Shown: positions 31,853 through 44,149 of the stretch, in pieces | How the letters are laid out: every line of letters starts with the position of its first letter | Numbering within the stretch: position 1 is the stretch's first letter | Origin: Gnetum montanum | Lineage: Eukaryota; Streptophyta; Gnetopsida; Gnetales; Gnetaceae | Assembly (NCBI GenBank): GCA_015680685.1 | Contig: MNCI01035818.1 | Span: 1-64,000 of the forward strand | Reading direction: 5' to 3' | Length of the DNA: 64,000 nt | Made by a program: the position numbers and the translations under genes | Notes under the pieces: generated by a model | What the model saw: the letters and a program-made list of their open reading frames with translations, nothing else | Told to the model about the DNA's origin: nothing | The model's database searches: none

Positions 31853-33073
31853 TGGTCAAAAGGAAAGTGGTGCTACTATAAAAAACATGAAAATAACAAG
31901 AAGGGTTTAACTATGCAATGAAAGAAGGTTCCATGCCAAGAGAAACCTAAAACTATGACTACAGGCTCAGGAAAAGTTGGTTGGAAGTTTGTCAAGGTTA
32001 CAATAATGGTCACAATCTTGTCATGAAAGGATTGAGAGTTGTAGTTAACCTTCTACCTGTGAAATAGAGGGCTACAGGTAGAGTGGTGGACTAGCACATA
32101 GGTTGTGCTATGGTGGAACATATAGAGAACAAGATTGATTTTAAGATTTAAGATTTGATTTACAAGTTTAAAATATTAGATTTGGAAGAAACATACATGC
32201 AACTTAAGTTTAAGTCTTAGATGGTACTTTTCTACATAAACCCTTTAGAAACATATATCAAACTTCATGGAAATGACTTAGAAAATGACAAATAATTTTA
32301 GAAACTTTAACTATTTCTAGAACTAAAGCTAAATAACTTAATTCTTGCTCTAAGAACATCTAGATAGTGCTCACAACATTAAACGTATGAAAAGAAGAAT
32401 AAGCGTTTAACATTAAACATACATGAAGCATGCAAGATTAACTCAAAGTGAGATAGGAAATAGAAAGGAGATAAATGGGGGATTGAATCCCAACACTTGA
32501 AAGGAAACTGACAAAAATGATATGATAAATTCCTCCAACCTTCAAACACTTTAAATCCTTTAATGCATTAAAACTTCAAACATTTAAAACTTTACATGAA
32601 CATGAAATTTCATGTAAACTATAAAAGAAACTTGTGAGAAACTAAAATTTAGAGAACATTCATAAGAGGATTATGTAAGAATATAGAAATATAGGTAAAT
32701 TCATCCATGAAAAAGCATGAAAAAAGAAAACATGATGTAGGATTTACTTGTCAAGATGAGAGAACCATGCTTATAATAATGCAAGAAGAGAAGAGAGGGA
32801 TGAAGCTAAAAGATATTTAAAGAAGCACATAAAAACTTACAGAAACACTTGAACAAAGAAAAGGTAGAACTTCGGTGTTTACTTAAACTTGCTTGACATC
32901 TTATAATGAGAGGTTTTTACCTCTATTTATACTTTTATATAGATCATCTTGGCTCTTTTATCATGAATCTTACATGATGACTTTTGTTTCTTTTTTTTTC
33001 TTTTTTGAACATTAGTTATCAACCTAATCTTCCTATGATCCAATCTCAAAACAAACAATACTTATAGCTCCCA
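31853..33073 (-). repeat. Element E 3' LTR
   Basis: 1221 bases, aligned with 38692-40117: shared ACTATGCAAT, GAGAAACCTAAAACTAT, AATAGAGGG, GATTTGGAAGAAACATA and CTTATAGCTCCCA blocks. TATAAATAG on the minus strand at 32931-32924. Confidence 0.75.
32924..32931 (-). promoter_or_regulatory. TATA box of element E 3' LTR
   Basis: TATAAATAG on the minus strand; the partner LTR has TATAAATAG at 39975-39968. Confidence 0.5.
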
Positions 33074-33600
33074 ATAGATTAAATAAACCACAACTTTATG
33101 AAAATTTGTGGTATTACATCATGAATCAACCATGACTCATGATATTGACAAGACCATAGAGGAGGTAAAAGGTAGAAACATGACACATTTTATGTTAACC
33201 ACAACCACACCATGACTCATGGTTAATATTCTATAAGTGCTCCATGACACATGGTCCTTATCCTTAGCTTTGGGACACAACATGACTTGAGAATGACTTG
33301 TGGTTACCTACCATAAGCTCATCACAACTTGTAGTTTGTAATATCACAAGTTACCCTTCACTTGTGGTTTTAATTATGGTTGATTTTAAAAGTGAATTTT
33401 TGGATGTGATCAATAGTTTCAAAAAATGAAATGGAACCTTATTCTATTGACACCTATAATAGTTTTAAGTAAAGAGTGAGCTTAAACATATGACTTTGTA
33501 GTTAATTTTTAGAAGGAAGTCATTGATTCTATGGAAGCAAGCCTTTGGTACTTTCTTGAGCCCTAGAGAGCGTTGTGAAGCTTGCACATATTTTCTTCTT
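33074..33600 (-). other. Element E, region between RT and 3' LTR
   Basis: AT-rich, with repeated CATGACTCATG-type words at 33120-33260. The RNase H domain expected here is not recognisable, which suggests deletion. Confidence 0.35.
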
Positions 33601-34060
33601 GGTCTAGAATTTCAAATCCTTCATATTAGAGTATGAAGAATTTGTTTTTAAGAAAAAAATTGAGAAATATTGAGTTTAGATCCATTTGATACATTTTTAC
33701 CTTGAGATGACTAGTAATGGAGATCATGAGCTAGATGGTTTTAAACCTTGCAACTGGGGCAAAAATTTCTTCATAGTCTATGTACTTATTTTTCTTGAAG
33801 TCCCTTGCTACCAATCTAACCTTGTGTGCAAACATAGTACCATGTTTATCAATTTTTTTGAACACTTGGTATTAATTACCTTCTTTTCCTTTGGTTTGTC
33901 TACTAAGGATCATATTTTGTTCTTTATTATGAAGTCATACTTCTTTTGCATAGAATCCTTCCATATTTTAGTTTTTAGGGATTTCTTTATACTTGATGGC
34001 TCATTTATTAGGGTTGAACATGAAACATTAGAGTTAGCTTAACTATTTTGAAACCTTAAA
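33600..34060 (-). pseudogene. Element E reverse transcriptase fragment (Ty1/copia)
   Basis: The minus strand reads FKKIDKHGTM, then CAHKVRLVARDF, KKNKYIDYEEIFAPVARFKT. This corresponds to the copia RT start (KARLVAKGF-Q--GIDYEETFSPV-K). Only the first part of the domain is visible. The overlapping 118-codon plus-strand frame is a shadow. Confidence 0.8.
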
Positions 34061-34149
34061 AGTTAGTATTTAGCATTTCATATGAGTGTTCTTTTTCTAA
34101 CCATGGTCTTATCTCATAGGGTTACTTCTCCTTCTTATTGGCTTCTTAT

Positions 34150-35030
34150 TTACTATATAATAAGTCAAAGTCTAAGGTTTTCTTATCATAGATTATATTT
34201 CTTGATACATGCCACTATTTTTCAAGTGGATCAAAGCATTTGTATCCATTTATCTTGGAATCATATTTAAGAAATACACATTTTCTTTCTCTATCATCTA
34301 TCTTTCCTACAAGAGTATTGAGAATTTTACATAGCATACACATCCAAAGACCTTAAGCTAGAAGATATTTGATACCTTTCAATGTAATAATTCATAACCA
34401 ATGGAATAGGTGATGAACTTATTTAGGATGTATGTGGCCATGTGGTGTGCCTCATTTCAATAAAAATTAGGAAGAGAGATATGCTTCAATAAGCATATAT
34501 ATATTTATTAGATGACATCAATTTTTCTTTTAGTCACTTCATTACCTTATGGCTTATATCCATAGTTTATTTAGTTATGAAATTTTTTTTACAAAATTCA
34601 TCAATATCCTTACTAAAAAATTCATCTCTCTTGTCATTCCTAATAACTTTTATTTTTGACCCAAGTCTATTTTCTACCAAATTTTTGAAATTTTGGAAGA
34701 TACCAAACACATCATCTTTGGAGTGAAGGATGTAGATATAGGTTTATCTAGATAAATTATCAAGAATAACCAAAAATGTTTTATCTCTTCCATATCCAAT
34801 GGTGGACATTAGAGTTATAACATCTATGTAAAGTAGCTTCAATTTATTTGTTCTTGTTTCTTATGCTTGAATGTCGAAGGGCCTTTTTCTTAACCTTTTA
34901 ACATATGTCACATACTTTTTGAGGTTCTTCTTGAAAATTAACTATTATGGATTCTTGATTCTTTATAAACTTTATAAGGTTGGAGGAGGAGACATGACCA
35001 ATCTTCCAATGCTACAAGCTTACCATGTTA
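34150..35030 (-). pseudogene. Element E integrase (Ty1/copia, decayed)
   Basis: Minus strand. The zinc-binding part is HWKIGHVSSSNLIKFI and KVCDIC near 34900-35010. The core reads YIYFLHSKDDVFGIFQNFKN, LVENRLGSKIKVIRNDKRDE and FFSKDIDEFCKK, matching F--F-K-KD-VF--F--F, K-LRSDNGGEF. The SDNGGE motif has become NDKRDE. The tail ALHWKVSNIF, VFGCVCYVKF follows the usual HLRVFGC region. Several frame changes. Confidence 0.75.
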
Positions 35031-35139
35031 TGCTTGGATGAGTGAAGTGCATAGCTCAAAAATAATAAATTTAATTTTTTGAAATCTGGAAAGTAGAAAT
35101 TTTTGTTTTATCTAGGAAATCACAAAGGATTTTTTGGAT

Positions 35140-35480
35140 GGTTACAATACCTCAACATAGTTTTGAAGAAAGTTGAAAGTATCATTTATGTAATGTCCCA
35201 AGAAGATAGAGTCAATTTGAAAGAAACCAGTTAGTAGATTACAATTAATAGTATAATTTAATTGAATGTAATCCAAAGATGGGCAACATAAAAAATATGA
35301 TGTACTATGCTCTGTTTGCATAGTTTGCAAATACACTCTTCTCTTGGTAAATTGATCCAATGACATATCTCAATAAGGAAATGATGAGAGCTCACTCTTC
35401 CTTTGGTAATTTGATTTCTTAAATGAATAGGAATTCCTGAGAATAGATATTGTTGAGTACTAGATAACAAACCTCCTCTA
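35140..35480 (-). pseudogene. LINE C-terminal zinc-finger region (minus strand)
   Basis: Minus-strand frames contain RNQITKGRVSSHHFLIEICH, INLPREECICKLC and VHHIFYVAHLW. This resembles the C-terminal region of some LINE RT proteins (RISSH-L-IE-GR, PREER-C--C, E-HFL--C). It sits inside the Ty1/copia element. Confidence 0.5.
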
Positions 35481-37190
35481 ATGGAATGTAAATAAAAATG
35501 CTTTTTTCCTTGATGTGGTCAACCAAACTTTATCCAAGACTTTTTATTTTATATTTTTTTGGAAGATGCTTTTGTTTAAAGGAAGATCCTCTATAGTAAT
35601 ATTCCATGACTAAAGCCATTATTTTCCTTAATGCAACCATCCATTTTCTTATGGAGTATTTATTACCTTCTTAGCATAATTAACTTCCTCCATATGACTT
35701 AACTTCAAAGTATAAGTCATAAATTGGCAACTTCAACTTCAAGAGGAAGCAAATATGCTTGTAAACGTAATATATCATAAGAAGTTTGTATTTTTACTTA
35801 GAAATTTACATGCAAGAAATCATTTTTTGAACATGCTCTAATTTTTTCTAATTATGTGTGGAAAGAGAAGATCCCTAAGCAATAGATCCATATAATAATA
35901 TAGGTTATATAGGACTATGAAAATTTTTCCTTTTGATCTCCCTTGTCAAAATTTGTTTCATGCTGTATCTATTGCTTAGAGAAAATAGAGCTCACATGCC
36001 ACTAGAAACCCTATGAGAAATAAGGGTATTATTGTGGATCTTTTGGTATGTTAAAATGTTAAAAAAATGGAAGATAAGGTTTTTTTTGTCTGTGTGTGAT
36101 TTCTGTGCTTTCAAGACAAAACCTTAGATCAAGACAAGAAGGTTTGAGGAAGTTTGATGAGCATGGAAAAGGAACGATGAATTCATCATGCAAAGTAAGG
36201 TTAAAGAAAGATGTCTCTGAGAAGTAGTAGATGTCTTGGTAGATTTGGAGGATGCACAAGAAAATATTTCTTTAAGAAACAACAAACATCTTTCCTTAGG
36301 CAAAGATGTCTTCCACCAGGCAAAGCTTTCTTCCTAGAATGCAGGCCAATTTTAGAAAGATGTCTTCCAAAATGGAGATTTCAAAAAGATGTCTTTACTA
36401 GACAAATACATCTTCCTAGAATATAGGGAAAATACCAAAAGATGTCTTAGGCATGAAGAAGATGTCTTCTATGACTATTAGCTATTGTTAGCTAGCCATT
36501 GCATGAGTTCCAAGATTGATTTGGAAACATGGTAGCTATAAGAAGATATCATATGCATTGGAAAATATGCAAGCTCTTATAGAATCATTGTATAATAATT
36601 TTTCAATCATTGTTTCTCTTCATTGAATTATCATTTGTCCATTGTAAAGTGTGTTGTACCTCAAAGTATAAGGATTAGAAAAATAAGTTGCATTCATCCA
36701 TTGTAATTGTTGTTCTTCCTTGTTTCTCTATGGGGTTGATGTGCTTCTTGTGGGAAGGCATCTTGATTGAGCTTGTTGGGATCCTATGGGATTGAGTAGT
36801 TGGTGTTGCAGCAAAGCACTCCTGATTGGAGCTCAAGATTGTAAAGCTTGTGAAAGCCTAGAAACCACATTGTAAGCCTAACGAGACCTTGTAGGATTAA
36901 GTGGTTGGTGTAGTGTCATAATACTTTGGAGTGGGGCTTGAAGATTGTATAGGGTGTGAATCCTTTAAATCACATTTGAGAGCAACAAAGTCTAGAGGTT
37001 CACTTGTGATCTACCCTTCAAGTTTAGACTACCCAAGTTGGGGAACCATGTTAAAATTTTTGTGTGTGCTTTGTCTCAAAAAGTTTAAATTTGGGGAACT
37101 TATTCATCCCTTGCTTTTAAGTTCAACGATCCACAATTCTAACTATAATTACTGGAAAATGCAACTCCCAAAAATTTATAGCATATAATT
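35480..37190. repeat. AT-rich debris with short repeats inside element E
   Basis: No confident gene. At 36209-36470 the word AGATGTCT occurs seven times, with two inverted copies (ACATCTT). At about 36775-36980 a 105-bp unit (GTTGGTGTxG…ATTGTA-AG--TGTGAA-CCT) is tandemly duplicated. The remainder is AT-rich. This is probably LINE or LTR fragments inserted between the copia gag and integrase. Confidence 0.4.
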
Positions 37191-37530
37191 TAAGAGATTT
37201 GATAGCATTAACATTCCATAAGATCTCCTTTCTACTACAAAGAGAATCTATTAGACAGTTAATAGTTTTATTGAAGTTAATCTTACTGGATAAGGAACAA
37301 TTATTACAAACTCAATTGGAGTTAAACAAGGGTGTCCTTTGTTCCCTACCCTTTATGACATATTTATAGATAAATTGGAGGAATCAATGCAAAATGCCTC
37401 TTATCATGGTATGTTAGTGAATGGATTATTTTTAAACATAGTTCTCTTTGTAGAATATTTTCAAACATTGAAATCCTAGCTACTAGATCACAAGCATTTA
37501 AGATTATTCATTCATCATTCTTATATTCTC
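37190..37530 (+). pseudogene. LINE reverse transcriptase fragment (plus strand)
   Basis: The plus strand reads VNSFIEVNLTG, then TNSIGVKQGCPLFPTLYDIF, IDKLEESMQN and NIVLFVEYFQTLKS. This matches the L1-type RT motif G-V-K-Q-G-C-P-L-S-P-T-L-F--YID-LE and the following L-L-Y-A-D-D box, where ADD has become VEY. Short fragment, inactive. It is on the opposite strand to the other LINE piece at 35.1-35.5 kb. Confidence 0.75.
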
Positions 37531-37559
37531 TAAAATCAATGAAAGAATTTCTATGAGTC

Positions 37560-38648
37560 ATATGATTATTGAAATCATATTAATAATTCTAGTGAAAATA
37601 ATTTATTTAAATATATAGAAATAGACAAAATTAGTGTTAGAGACATAACTTGCTTACTTTTATCTTGGCTTGATGAAAAGTCTCCACCTTGTTGATCTTG
37701 ATTGTTATCCTCTTGGATTGTGAGGTTTTGAAATCCCCTTTTTTTACAAACATTTACCCTCCAATTGGCCCTTCTTGTTGCAAGATTTGCATCATGAAAT
37801 GGATGAAGATTGTGCATATTTAATACTTAGTTGAAAATTTATTCTTCCACTTCTTCTTCATCATCTTAGGCCTCATCATCATTTTCCTTTAAAAATTGAA
37901 TATCTTTTATCTTGAGAAGATGTGTCTTCTCTTTGTATGTTGTTCCTTCCTCTTTCTCTTCCTTAGTTATTCCTTCCTCTTGAAGATGTTTAAGGATGTT
38001 GGGCTACATATTCATTCTTCTTCTTTGATGATAATGAGTTCTTCAATTATTGTAGAGTCCTTAACTTTGAAATTATTTTTTCAAGTGCATGATGAGAGCT
38101 ATTTCATTTAGAATATGGTTTTAACATCATTAAAAATATATATAATCATCATGCAACATTATCAACACTTTGTATAACTTTTACTCAATGGATCAATTAC
38201 ATTTGTACTTCTATATGTTCCTAAGACATAATGTGAATCTTTTAAGAAAATGGACAAGCTCACCTTTTAGCACTTTTATGTTTTCAAACTCAATCCTTAC
38301 TCTTAACATTTTTGTCTTTCTGTTTGCTTCATTACCATTATATTCTACTTAGAAAGTATCTCATCATGATTTTGAGTTATCTTTAATTACAATCTTGGCA
38401 CCAATCATCTCATTTCAATTTGTACAAATGATTAGTTTAGTAAGAGCATCTTGCTTCATGTACTTACATAATTGCATCCTTTATTTTCTAGTTAGGGAAA
38501 TGAATTTTTGAAGTACAACAAGATAATTCTCTACATATGATCAAAATTCATTAATTTGTAATAATGACTTAACCAAATGAGACTAAGAAAAACAATCTTG
38601 AGAACCATTGAAAATAACACTATATCTAGAAATGTCTTTAGTAGCCAT
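37560..38648 (-). pseudogene. Element E gag start region (Ty1/copia)
   Basis: An ATG at 38648 opens MATKDISRYSVIFNGSQD, resembling the copia gag start (…I-F-NG-N---W). It lies 30 bases after the PBS-like site, as expected. Downstream are charged stretches (GITKEEKEEG, NQDQQGGDFSSSQDKSKQ) ending near 37575. Stops and frameshifts are frequent and no zinc knuckle is seen. Confidence 0.5.
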
Positions 38649-38677
38649 CTTCAATCTTCTTCTTCTCTACCTCTAGT

Positions 38678-38689
38678 GCTTTGATGGAA
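38678..38689 (-). other. Possible primer-binding site of element E
   Basis: In element sense TTCCATCAAAGC, compared with the initiator tRNA-Met PBS TGGTATCAGAGC (8 of 12 match), 2 bases after the LTR end. Confidence 0.4.
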
Positions 38690-38691
38690 CT

Positions 38692-40117
38692 TGTCAAAGA
38701 TGCTACAATAATGTGAAGTCTTTAGCTATGCAATAGATGAATGTCTTTGATCAAGAGAAGCCTAAAACTATAATTGTGACCTCATCACAAGTTGGCCATG
38801 AGTCTTCTTAAGGCATGATGGTGACCATAAGCTAGTAGTTAGTGGATTAAAAGTCACAATTAATCTTCTACTTGCAAAATAGAGGGTTATAAGGGCATTG
38901 CATCTAAGTGGATCTCACATTAAGGAAAAAATGAAACTCAAGATTAGCATGAGTTGTAGTGCAAGCAAGGTGTAAGTGACCTATGATCTCTCACTGAGTA
39001 TGACTTGGACATGAGGTGATCGTGATCCCTTAAAATTCAAAATTTTTAAAAAGGATGCTTGATTTTGAATCACAATGGAGCAGTATGGAGGTCATGCTAC
39101 AATGAAAAAAATAAAGAACAAGTTTAATTTCAAGATTTGAGGGCTCAAACATTCATAATTATGTCCCAAACTTTGTGGGAAGACTAACTAAGATTTTAAT
39201 TATAACTTTAAAATATCAAATTTAGAAGAAACATATATGTAACATGATTTTGGGCCATAGAAGACACTCTTCCACATAAATCCTTAAGAAGCATACATCA
39301 TACTTTATGGAAAATGACTTAAAACATGACAAACAACTTGAAAAACTTTAATTCTTTTTAGAATTCAAGCTAAATAGCTTGATTCTTGCTCAAATAACAT
39401 TTAGAGATATATTACAACAACAAATGTAAAAAGAGAGAGATGAACCCTTAATATAAAACATGCATAAAGCATGCAAGACTAAATGAAACTAAGATAAGAA
39501 ACAAAATAGAGATAAATGAAGATGTTAATCCCAACACTTGAGAGGTAACTAGCAAAGACATATGGTCAATTCCTAACTTCAATATTGAAATAATTTAAAT
39601 CCTTCAATTCTTTAAATCTTCAAACATGAAAAAAATTAAATGAAAATATAATTTCATTCAAACTATAAGAAAAATTTATGAGAAATTGGAATTAAGAGAA
39701 CATTCATAAGAGAATCATGTTTGAATGGGAGAATTATTTTAAATTCATCATTAAGAGAATATGGAAGAAGAATCCATGATGTGTGATTCACTTCTCAAGA
39801 TGAGAGACCTGAGCTTACAAGAATGCAAGAAGAGAAGAGAGGGATGAAGCTAAGAGAGCTTCAACCAAGCACATAAAATCTTGCACAAACACTTAAATGA
39901 AGGAAAGGAAGAGCTTATATATTTATGTCAACTTGCTTGGCTTCTTACAATAGAAGGAATTCATATCTATTTATACCTTTTTGTAAAGTGTCTTGACTCT
40001 TTTATCATGGGCCTTACATATAAACTTTTAGTTCTTTCTCTTCTTTATTGAACATTAGCTCTGAACCTAACTTTCCTATGATCTAATTGTCAAAACAAAC
40101 AACACTTATAGCTCCCA
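38692..40117 (-). repeat. Element E 5' LTR
   Basis: 1426 bases, TGTCAAAG to AGCTCCCA on the plus strand, aligned with the 3' LTR. It has TATAAATAG at 39975-39968 on the minus strand. It is longer than its partner by about 200 bases. Confidence 0.75.
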
Positions 40118-40305
40118 ATACATTAAAGAAAGACTTTAATATAAAAATAAAGAATATCATTAAGCCTACTATCCTCAACATGAACAAGAGAAGTTCATGA
40201 ATGAGATGGATTCAACACATTCATACTATTTTTAATAGCTACTTATTATTTTTAGTGTGTAAGACTTGGTGGCTCCCCTTCATGGAACCACTAGATTTGG
40301 ATCTT
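40118..40305. other. Short flank between elements E and D
   Basis: AT-rich. It includes CTACTTATTATTTTTAGTGTG followed by TAAGACTTGG, which resembles 31384-31412 beside the left end of element E (CTACTTATCATTATGAGTGT). Possibly the two sides of one older sequence split by element E. Confidence 0.3.
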
Positions 40306-40865
40306 TGATGAGACCTAATATGTTAGGAAACTTCATTGATGCATCCTCATTGACAAAGCCTCGTTGACGTATCCCTGTCGATGCATGTTAGATGCATCAA
40401 TGCATATATGTCAATGAGGATGCATTAATCAGCAACACATCTTAGATGCATTGATGCAGCATCATCGATGCATCCCCAACAATGAAACTAAATGTGTTAA
40501 TGCATCCCCATTGACATAATGATTGTATTTTTGAATAAATATGCAAGCACTCACTATGTATTTGATACCATTTGGTCAATAATGTAGCTACACTCTTGCA
40601 GTTTTATTTCATAATCTTAGCAAACAGTTAGTGAGTGCCTATAGTATGGATTTGAGTCACTTGTAATAAGTCTTATTCAAGTGGCATTATACCTAGACGC
40701 ATTTCATGAATGGAAATAAGATTGATATTGATTCATATTTATTGTAGTACTTTAACTTAGAATAGATTTACTTTCAATGAAATTAATTTTCCATGTAATT
40801 AGTTAATATTTACATTTCCATGCACGTTAATCAATTAGTACAATGAGCATGCCTAGTTTTAAGTG
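40306..40865 (+). repeat. Element D 5' LTR, first part
   Basis: Plus-sense LTR start at 40306. The region 40330-40515 is packed with GATGCATC palindromes and TCATTGAC/GTCAATGA words, in the same U3 position where A and C carry other palindromic repeats. A weak AATAAATATG TATA-like site lies near 40533. The right border with B2 is uncertain within about 20 bases. Confidence 0.6.
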
Positions 40866-41956
40866 TAAACACATATTCATTTTGTAGCAACTAAAAAATT
40901 CAATCATTGGAAAACTGAAAATCTCAGCATAACAGCTTTAATATCGAATCCCTAGAGGTTTCGAAAAATGAGATTCAAGGTGCTTTGGATCATCCAGGGA
41001 CTTAGAGGAGGACAAACAAAGTAATAAAAATACAAATATGATTGTAAATATGAAAATGTAAATGTATTAAAAAAATAATAGATCTAATTTGTACACAAAC
41101 TAAAATAGAAAACTTTATTTAATCAAAAATAAAAAGAGTTTAGAGATTATGTACAAAAATGTGCCTGGGGCTAGGGGGCTCACTTCAGTGGGGGCTTGTA
41201 ATTTGTTGCTCCATGGATAGAATGTTTCACAACTCCAAATGCTTTTGAACCTTTGCTACTCCTTGCAAAAAATTTGTAGGGAGGTGTAACAATGGCTATG
41301 AAAGGTAACAATTGCTATGGGATGGATAACAATTACTCTGGGGGATAACAATTACTCAAAAAGGGGGTTTCATGCTAGGGATTCAAGAGGCTTTGTGTGT
41401 GTTCAAAGCTCTTGAATGCAAAAATACTTGCCAAAATGCCAAAGCATGTGATTGCTAAGGGGGTGGGACCTTGAAATGATGTTTAGGATTGGTTTATATA
41501 GGGTTTTTGCCTTGATTTTTGCTACAAAATGGCTATAATTTGGCTGCAAATTTTGGCTATGTTTTAGGTGGGGTAGGTGAGCTTTACCCCCATGAATCCT
41601 AGCTAACTAACCCCTCCACACTAGGGGAAGAATGTCTCCTAGCTGGCTTACTTTCCTTGTAGGGGTTTGTCAGCATAGAAAAGTGTATACCCCCCATAAA
41701 ACCTTTTAAAATACCATTTTTGACATTCCAAAAGGAATTTTTAACTTCCAAAGCACAAATATAGACACTAGGTGACTCTTTTTACTTAGGTAATGATGCT
41801 TTGGCCACTTATGAGGCATTTTTCAGTCCCAAAAGTATGAAATATGTGAGATTGGTCTTCATGGATTACAACCTTCACATTTACAATGAAGTTTTACCTC
41901 AGGTTTCATGGGATGGAATTATAAAGGTTACAACATGAAAATTTGGTAGTGTTTCA
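40866..41956 (-). repeat. Element B2 3' LTR
   Basis: It ends …TTTGGTAGTGTTTCA like both element B LTRs and is followed by the matching polypurine tract. Its last 110 bases match 51181-51294. A TATATAAA box lies on the minus strand at 41500-41493. It is shorter than the element B LTR and lacks its inverted-repeat array. The left end lies between 40864 and 40884. Confidence 0.7.
41493..41500 (-). promoter_or_regulatory. TATA box of element B2 3' LTR
   Basis: CCCTATATAAACC on the minus strand, comparable to the CCTTATAAATACC and CCCTATAAATACC of element B. Confidence 0.5.
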
Positions 41957-41969
41957 TTAGTTCCTCTTT
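41957..41969 (-). other. Polypurine tract of element B2
   Basis: AAAGAGGAACTAA in element sense, directly before the LTR start TGAAACAC. It matches the element B tract with three differences. Confidence 0.7.
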
Positions 41970-42879
41970 GTTGGTATCTGGAGGATTGACCTAAGAGGCA
42001 TCAACAAAGAATGCAAAACAATAGTGCATGTCCACCACAAATGTTCACTCTTCCCACTTGATCTAGTTGCATCAAAACATGACAAAGCTTGCTTGTGATG
42101 ATGGGATAAGGCTATGATGAAATGGTGGTAATAGTCATTAGGAAGATGGCTATGGAGACTAATTATGCATTTCAACTATTGACATCATGGCTATAGTGTG
42201 GTACTGACATATTTTAAAATGTTGATCACTTGGAAAGTACATTTGAGAACCCAACCAATTTACTCCAAGATTTCATTGGGCTTTGATGCTTCATTGGCCA
42301 TTTGGCCCCTTGGCAATTTTCTTACCCTTGTTTTTCTTTTTTCTATTTTTTTATTAGGATGAGGCTTTCGGTAGGCGTCATTGCCAAGGTTGGTTTGACA
42401 TGGTAGTTTATGTTACACTCAACGTACTTGGTTTTCCCATTGAAGTGATATGTGTTATGCTTGATGGACTCATCATTTTTCCCACTAAATGATATATGTT
42501 ACATTCAAGTGGAATTGAGGATGAAGCATGATGAATAGATATCATATGGCTATCATGCATGAGTGGCAAACATAGGTCAACATTGTTTTCAAGGATATGG
42601 AAGGCTATCATTAGGTTATTGGGTTCAGCAAAAGGAGTGGTGTGAGAGGGAGGATAATGATACAAATTCTATTACCACAATAGAACAAGTTCATAAAAGT
42701 TTGCACATTGAAGTTACATGGTGACTTGTTATCATAATGAGTTGCATCCTTATGATGGTGTTAGACTTCATCATGCAAACACAACTTCAAGAGGATAAGA
42801 ACACTAGGAAAATAGAACATGTTGTGACATTACAATGCATGAAAGCCATATAATATGATAAAACCAAGCTACCCGAGTC
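41970..42879 (-). other. Element B2 3' untranslated region
   Basis: Noncoding. The first 60 bases match the 3' UTR of element B (GG-ATCTGGAGGA--GACCTAAGAG-CATCAA). Beyond that, AT-rich with no gene recognised. Confidence 0.5.
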
Positions 42880-43075
42880 ACTGATGTTGCCAATTTAAGA
42901 TTTTGGTAGGCCAAGGCACCAATCTAAGGCCCTAGCAAGTAGCAGTGCACGTTTAAGGTCATAGTAGATCATGGTGCCAATTTAAGGCCTCAGTGGACCA
43001 TATTACCAATTTAAGGCCTTGATAGACAGTGTTGCCAGTTTAAGGCCTCATAAGGCCATCAAAACATGTTTTTTT
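42880..43075. repeat. Minisatellite block 1 of B2
   Basis: About six units of 30-40 bases: TGCCAATTTAAGGCCT followed by xAGTGGACCATx. Same family as the blocks in element B; equivalent to the block after pol at 10.2-10.9 kb. Confidence 0.7.
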
Positions 43076-44140
43076 ATTGTGCCAAAAGATGTCATGCGGG
43101 TTCACTTCTTGTAGATCATCAAAGTTTTCAACATTAGTCATACATTGCAATCTATCAACAATGATAAACAACAATACAAGAAAATATTTGAGTGTTAGAT
43201 ATAATGGGGCTATGTGATGGTTTTAATATCACATAACAAGGGCTTGATGTAATATTGAGTAGGTTTAAGTTATTATGAGGAACTTGGTTTGACGTGTTTG
43301 CTCCTCACCATTGTGGTCTTGATGGGAATTTCAGCTAAGGGATCCTCTATGATGTTTCTGGCTTCAAGGTTAATGGTAGTTAGGCTACTTCAAGGGTGTT
43401 AAGGTTGTAGATCAAAATGGTTTCAAGGTCTTAAGATTAATGTCAACTTGACCCAACAACATCATGAGAGTGATTTATTAAGGCTTTAAGGCTAGTTGAT
43501 TTTGCTTCCTCATCCTCCTGGTTCATTCATGCATGATAACATAAGCACATCAAGTGGCACCTATGTGATATAATGGTAAAAATTAATAAAATAATGCATG
43601 AATGAGAAAAAATGCTACAACAAAGGCCATGTAAGTATCCAAGTAATGTCAACAACGGCTATAAAGTAATACAAGGTAATGTAGGGTCAAACATGGTTAT
43701 ACTTTTGCCAATTTAAGGTCTTGGCAGGCTGTAGTGCCAATTTTAGGCCTTAGTGGGCCATGGTTACATGGTGTTAAATAATGGTCAAATATGATCAAAA
43801 TCCATTATCTAAAACAAATCAGAGGCCAAACAAAGGTTAAACATGATCAATAAAGTTTATGAGGGATAATTTGAATCAAGCAAGGCAAGACAAAAGGCCA
43901 AATGATGCATAATGGGGTTACATTAAGGTCAAATAATGATCAAAACCACATAAAATGATGTTAGACAAGGTCAAATAAGGCCTTATTGATGTCCAATGAT
44001 TTCCAATGATGTTAAATTAAGTGAATAAAACTAATGCTAAATGATGGGAGAATGTAGTTAAATAAGGTTATATTTTACTAATTTAAGGCAATGGTGGGCC
44101 ATGGTTTTAGGCTACAAGAGTCATGGATGACTTTTGGCAT
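43076..44140 (-). other. B2 spacer with scattered minisatellite units
   Basis: No gene. The stretch 43540-43700 aligns with the pre-pol region of element B at 14400-14500. Minisatellite units occur at about 43700-43765 and 44075-44110 (TTTAAGGTCTTGGCAGG, TTTTAGGCCTTAGTGGGCC). The pol gene should lie left of 43540 but is absent. Confidence 0.5.
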
Positions 44141-44149
44141 CAATTAGGG

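Larger units (their letters stand above)
31853..40117 (-). mobile_element. Element E: Ty1/copia retrotransposon (decayed, truncated)
   Basis: Direct repeats at 31853-33073 and 38692-40117 bound a minus-strand interior with gag start, integrase and RT in the copia order (IN before RT). The second half of RT and RNase H are not seen; only about 600 bases separate RT from the 3' LTR. LINE debris is inserted at about 35.1-37.5 kb. No clear target-site duplication is visible. Confidence 0.75.

Noticed and set aside
33686-34042. 118-codon plus-strand frame
   Set aside because: Antisense to the Ty1/copia RT fragment, which matches a known domain.
31848-40122. Target-site duplication of element E
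   Set aside because: Flanks AATTT and ATACA differ; boundaries are uncertain by a few bases.
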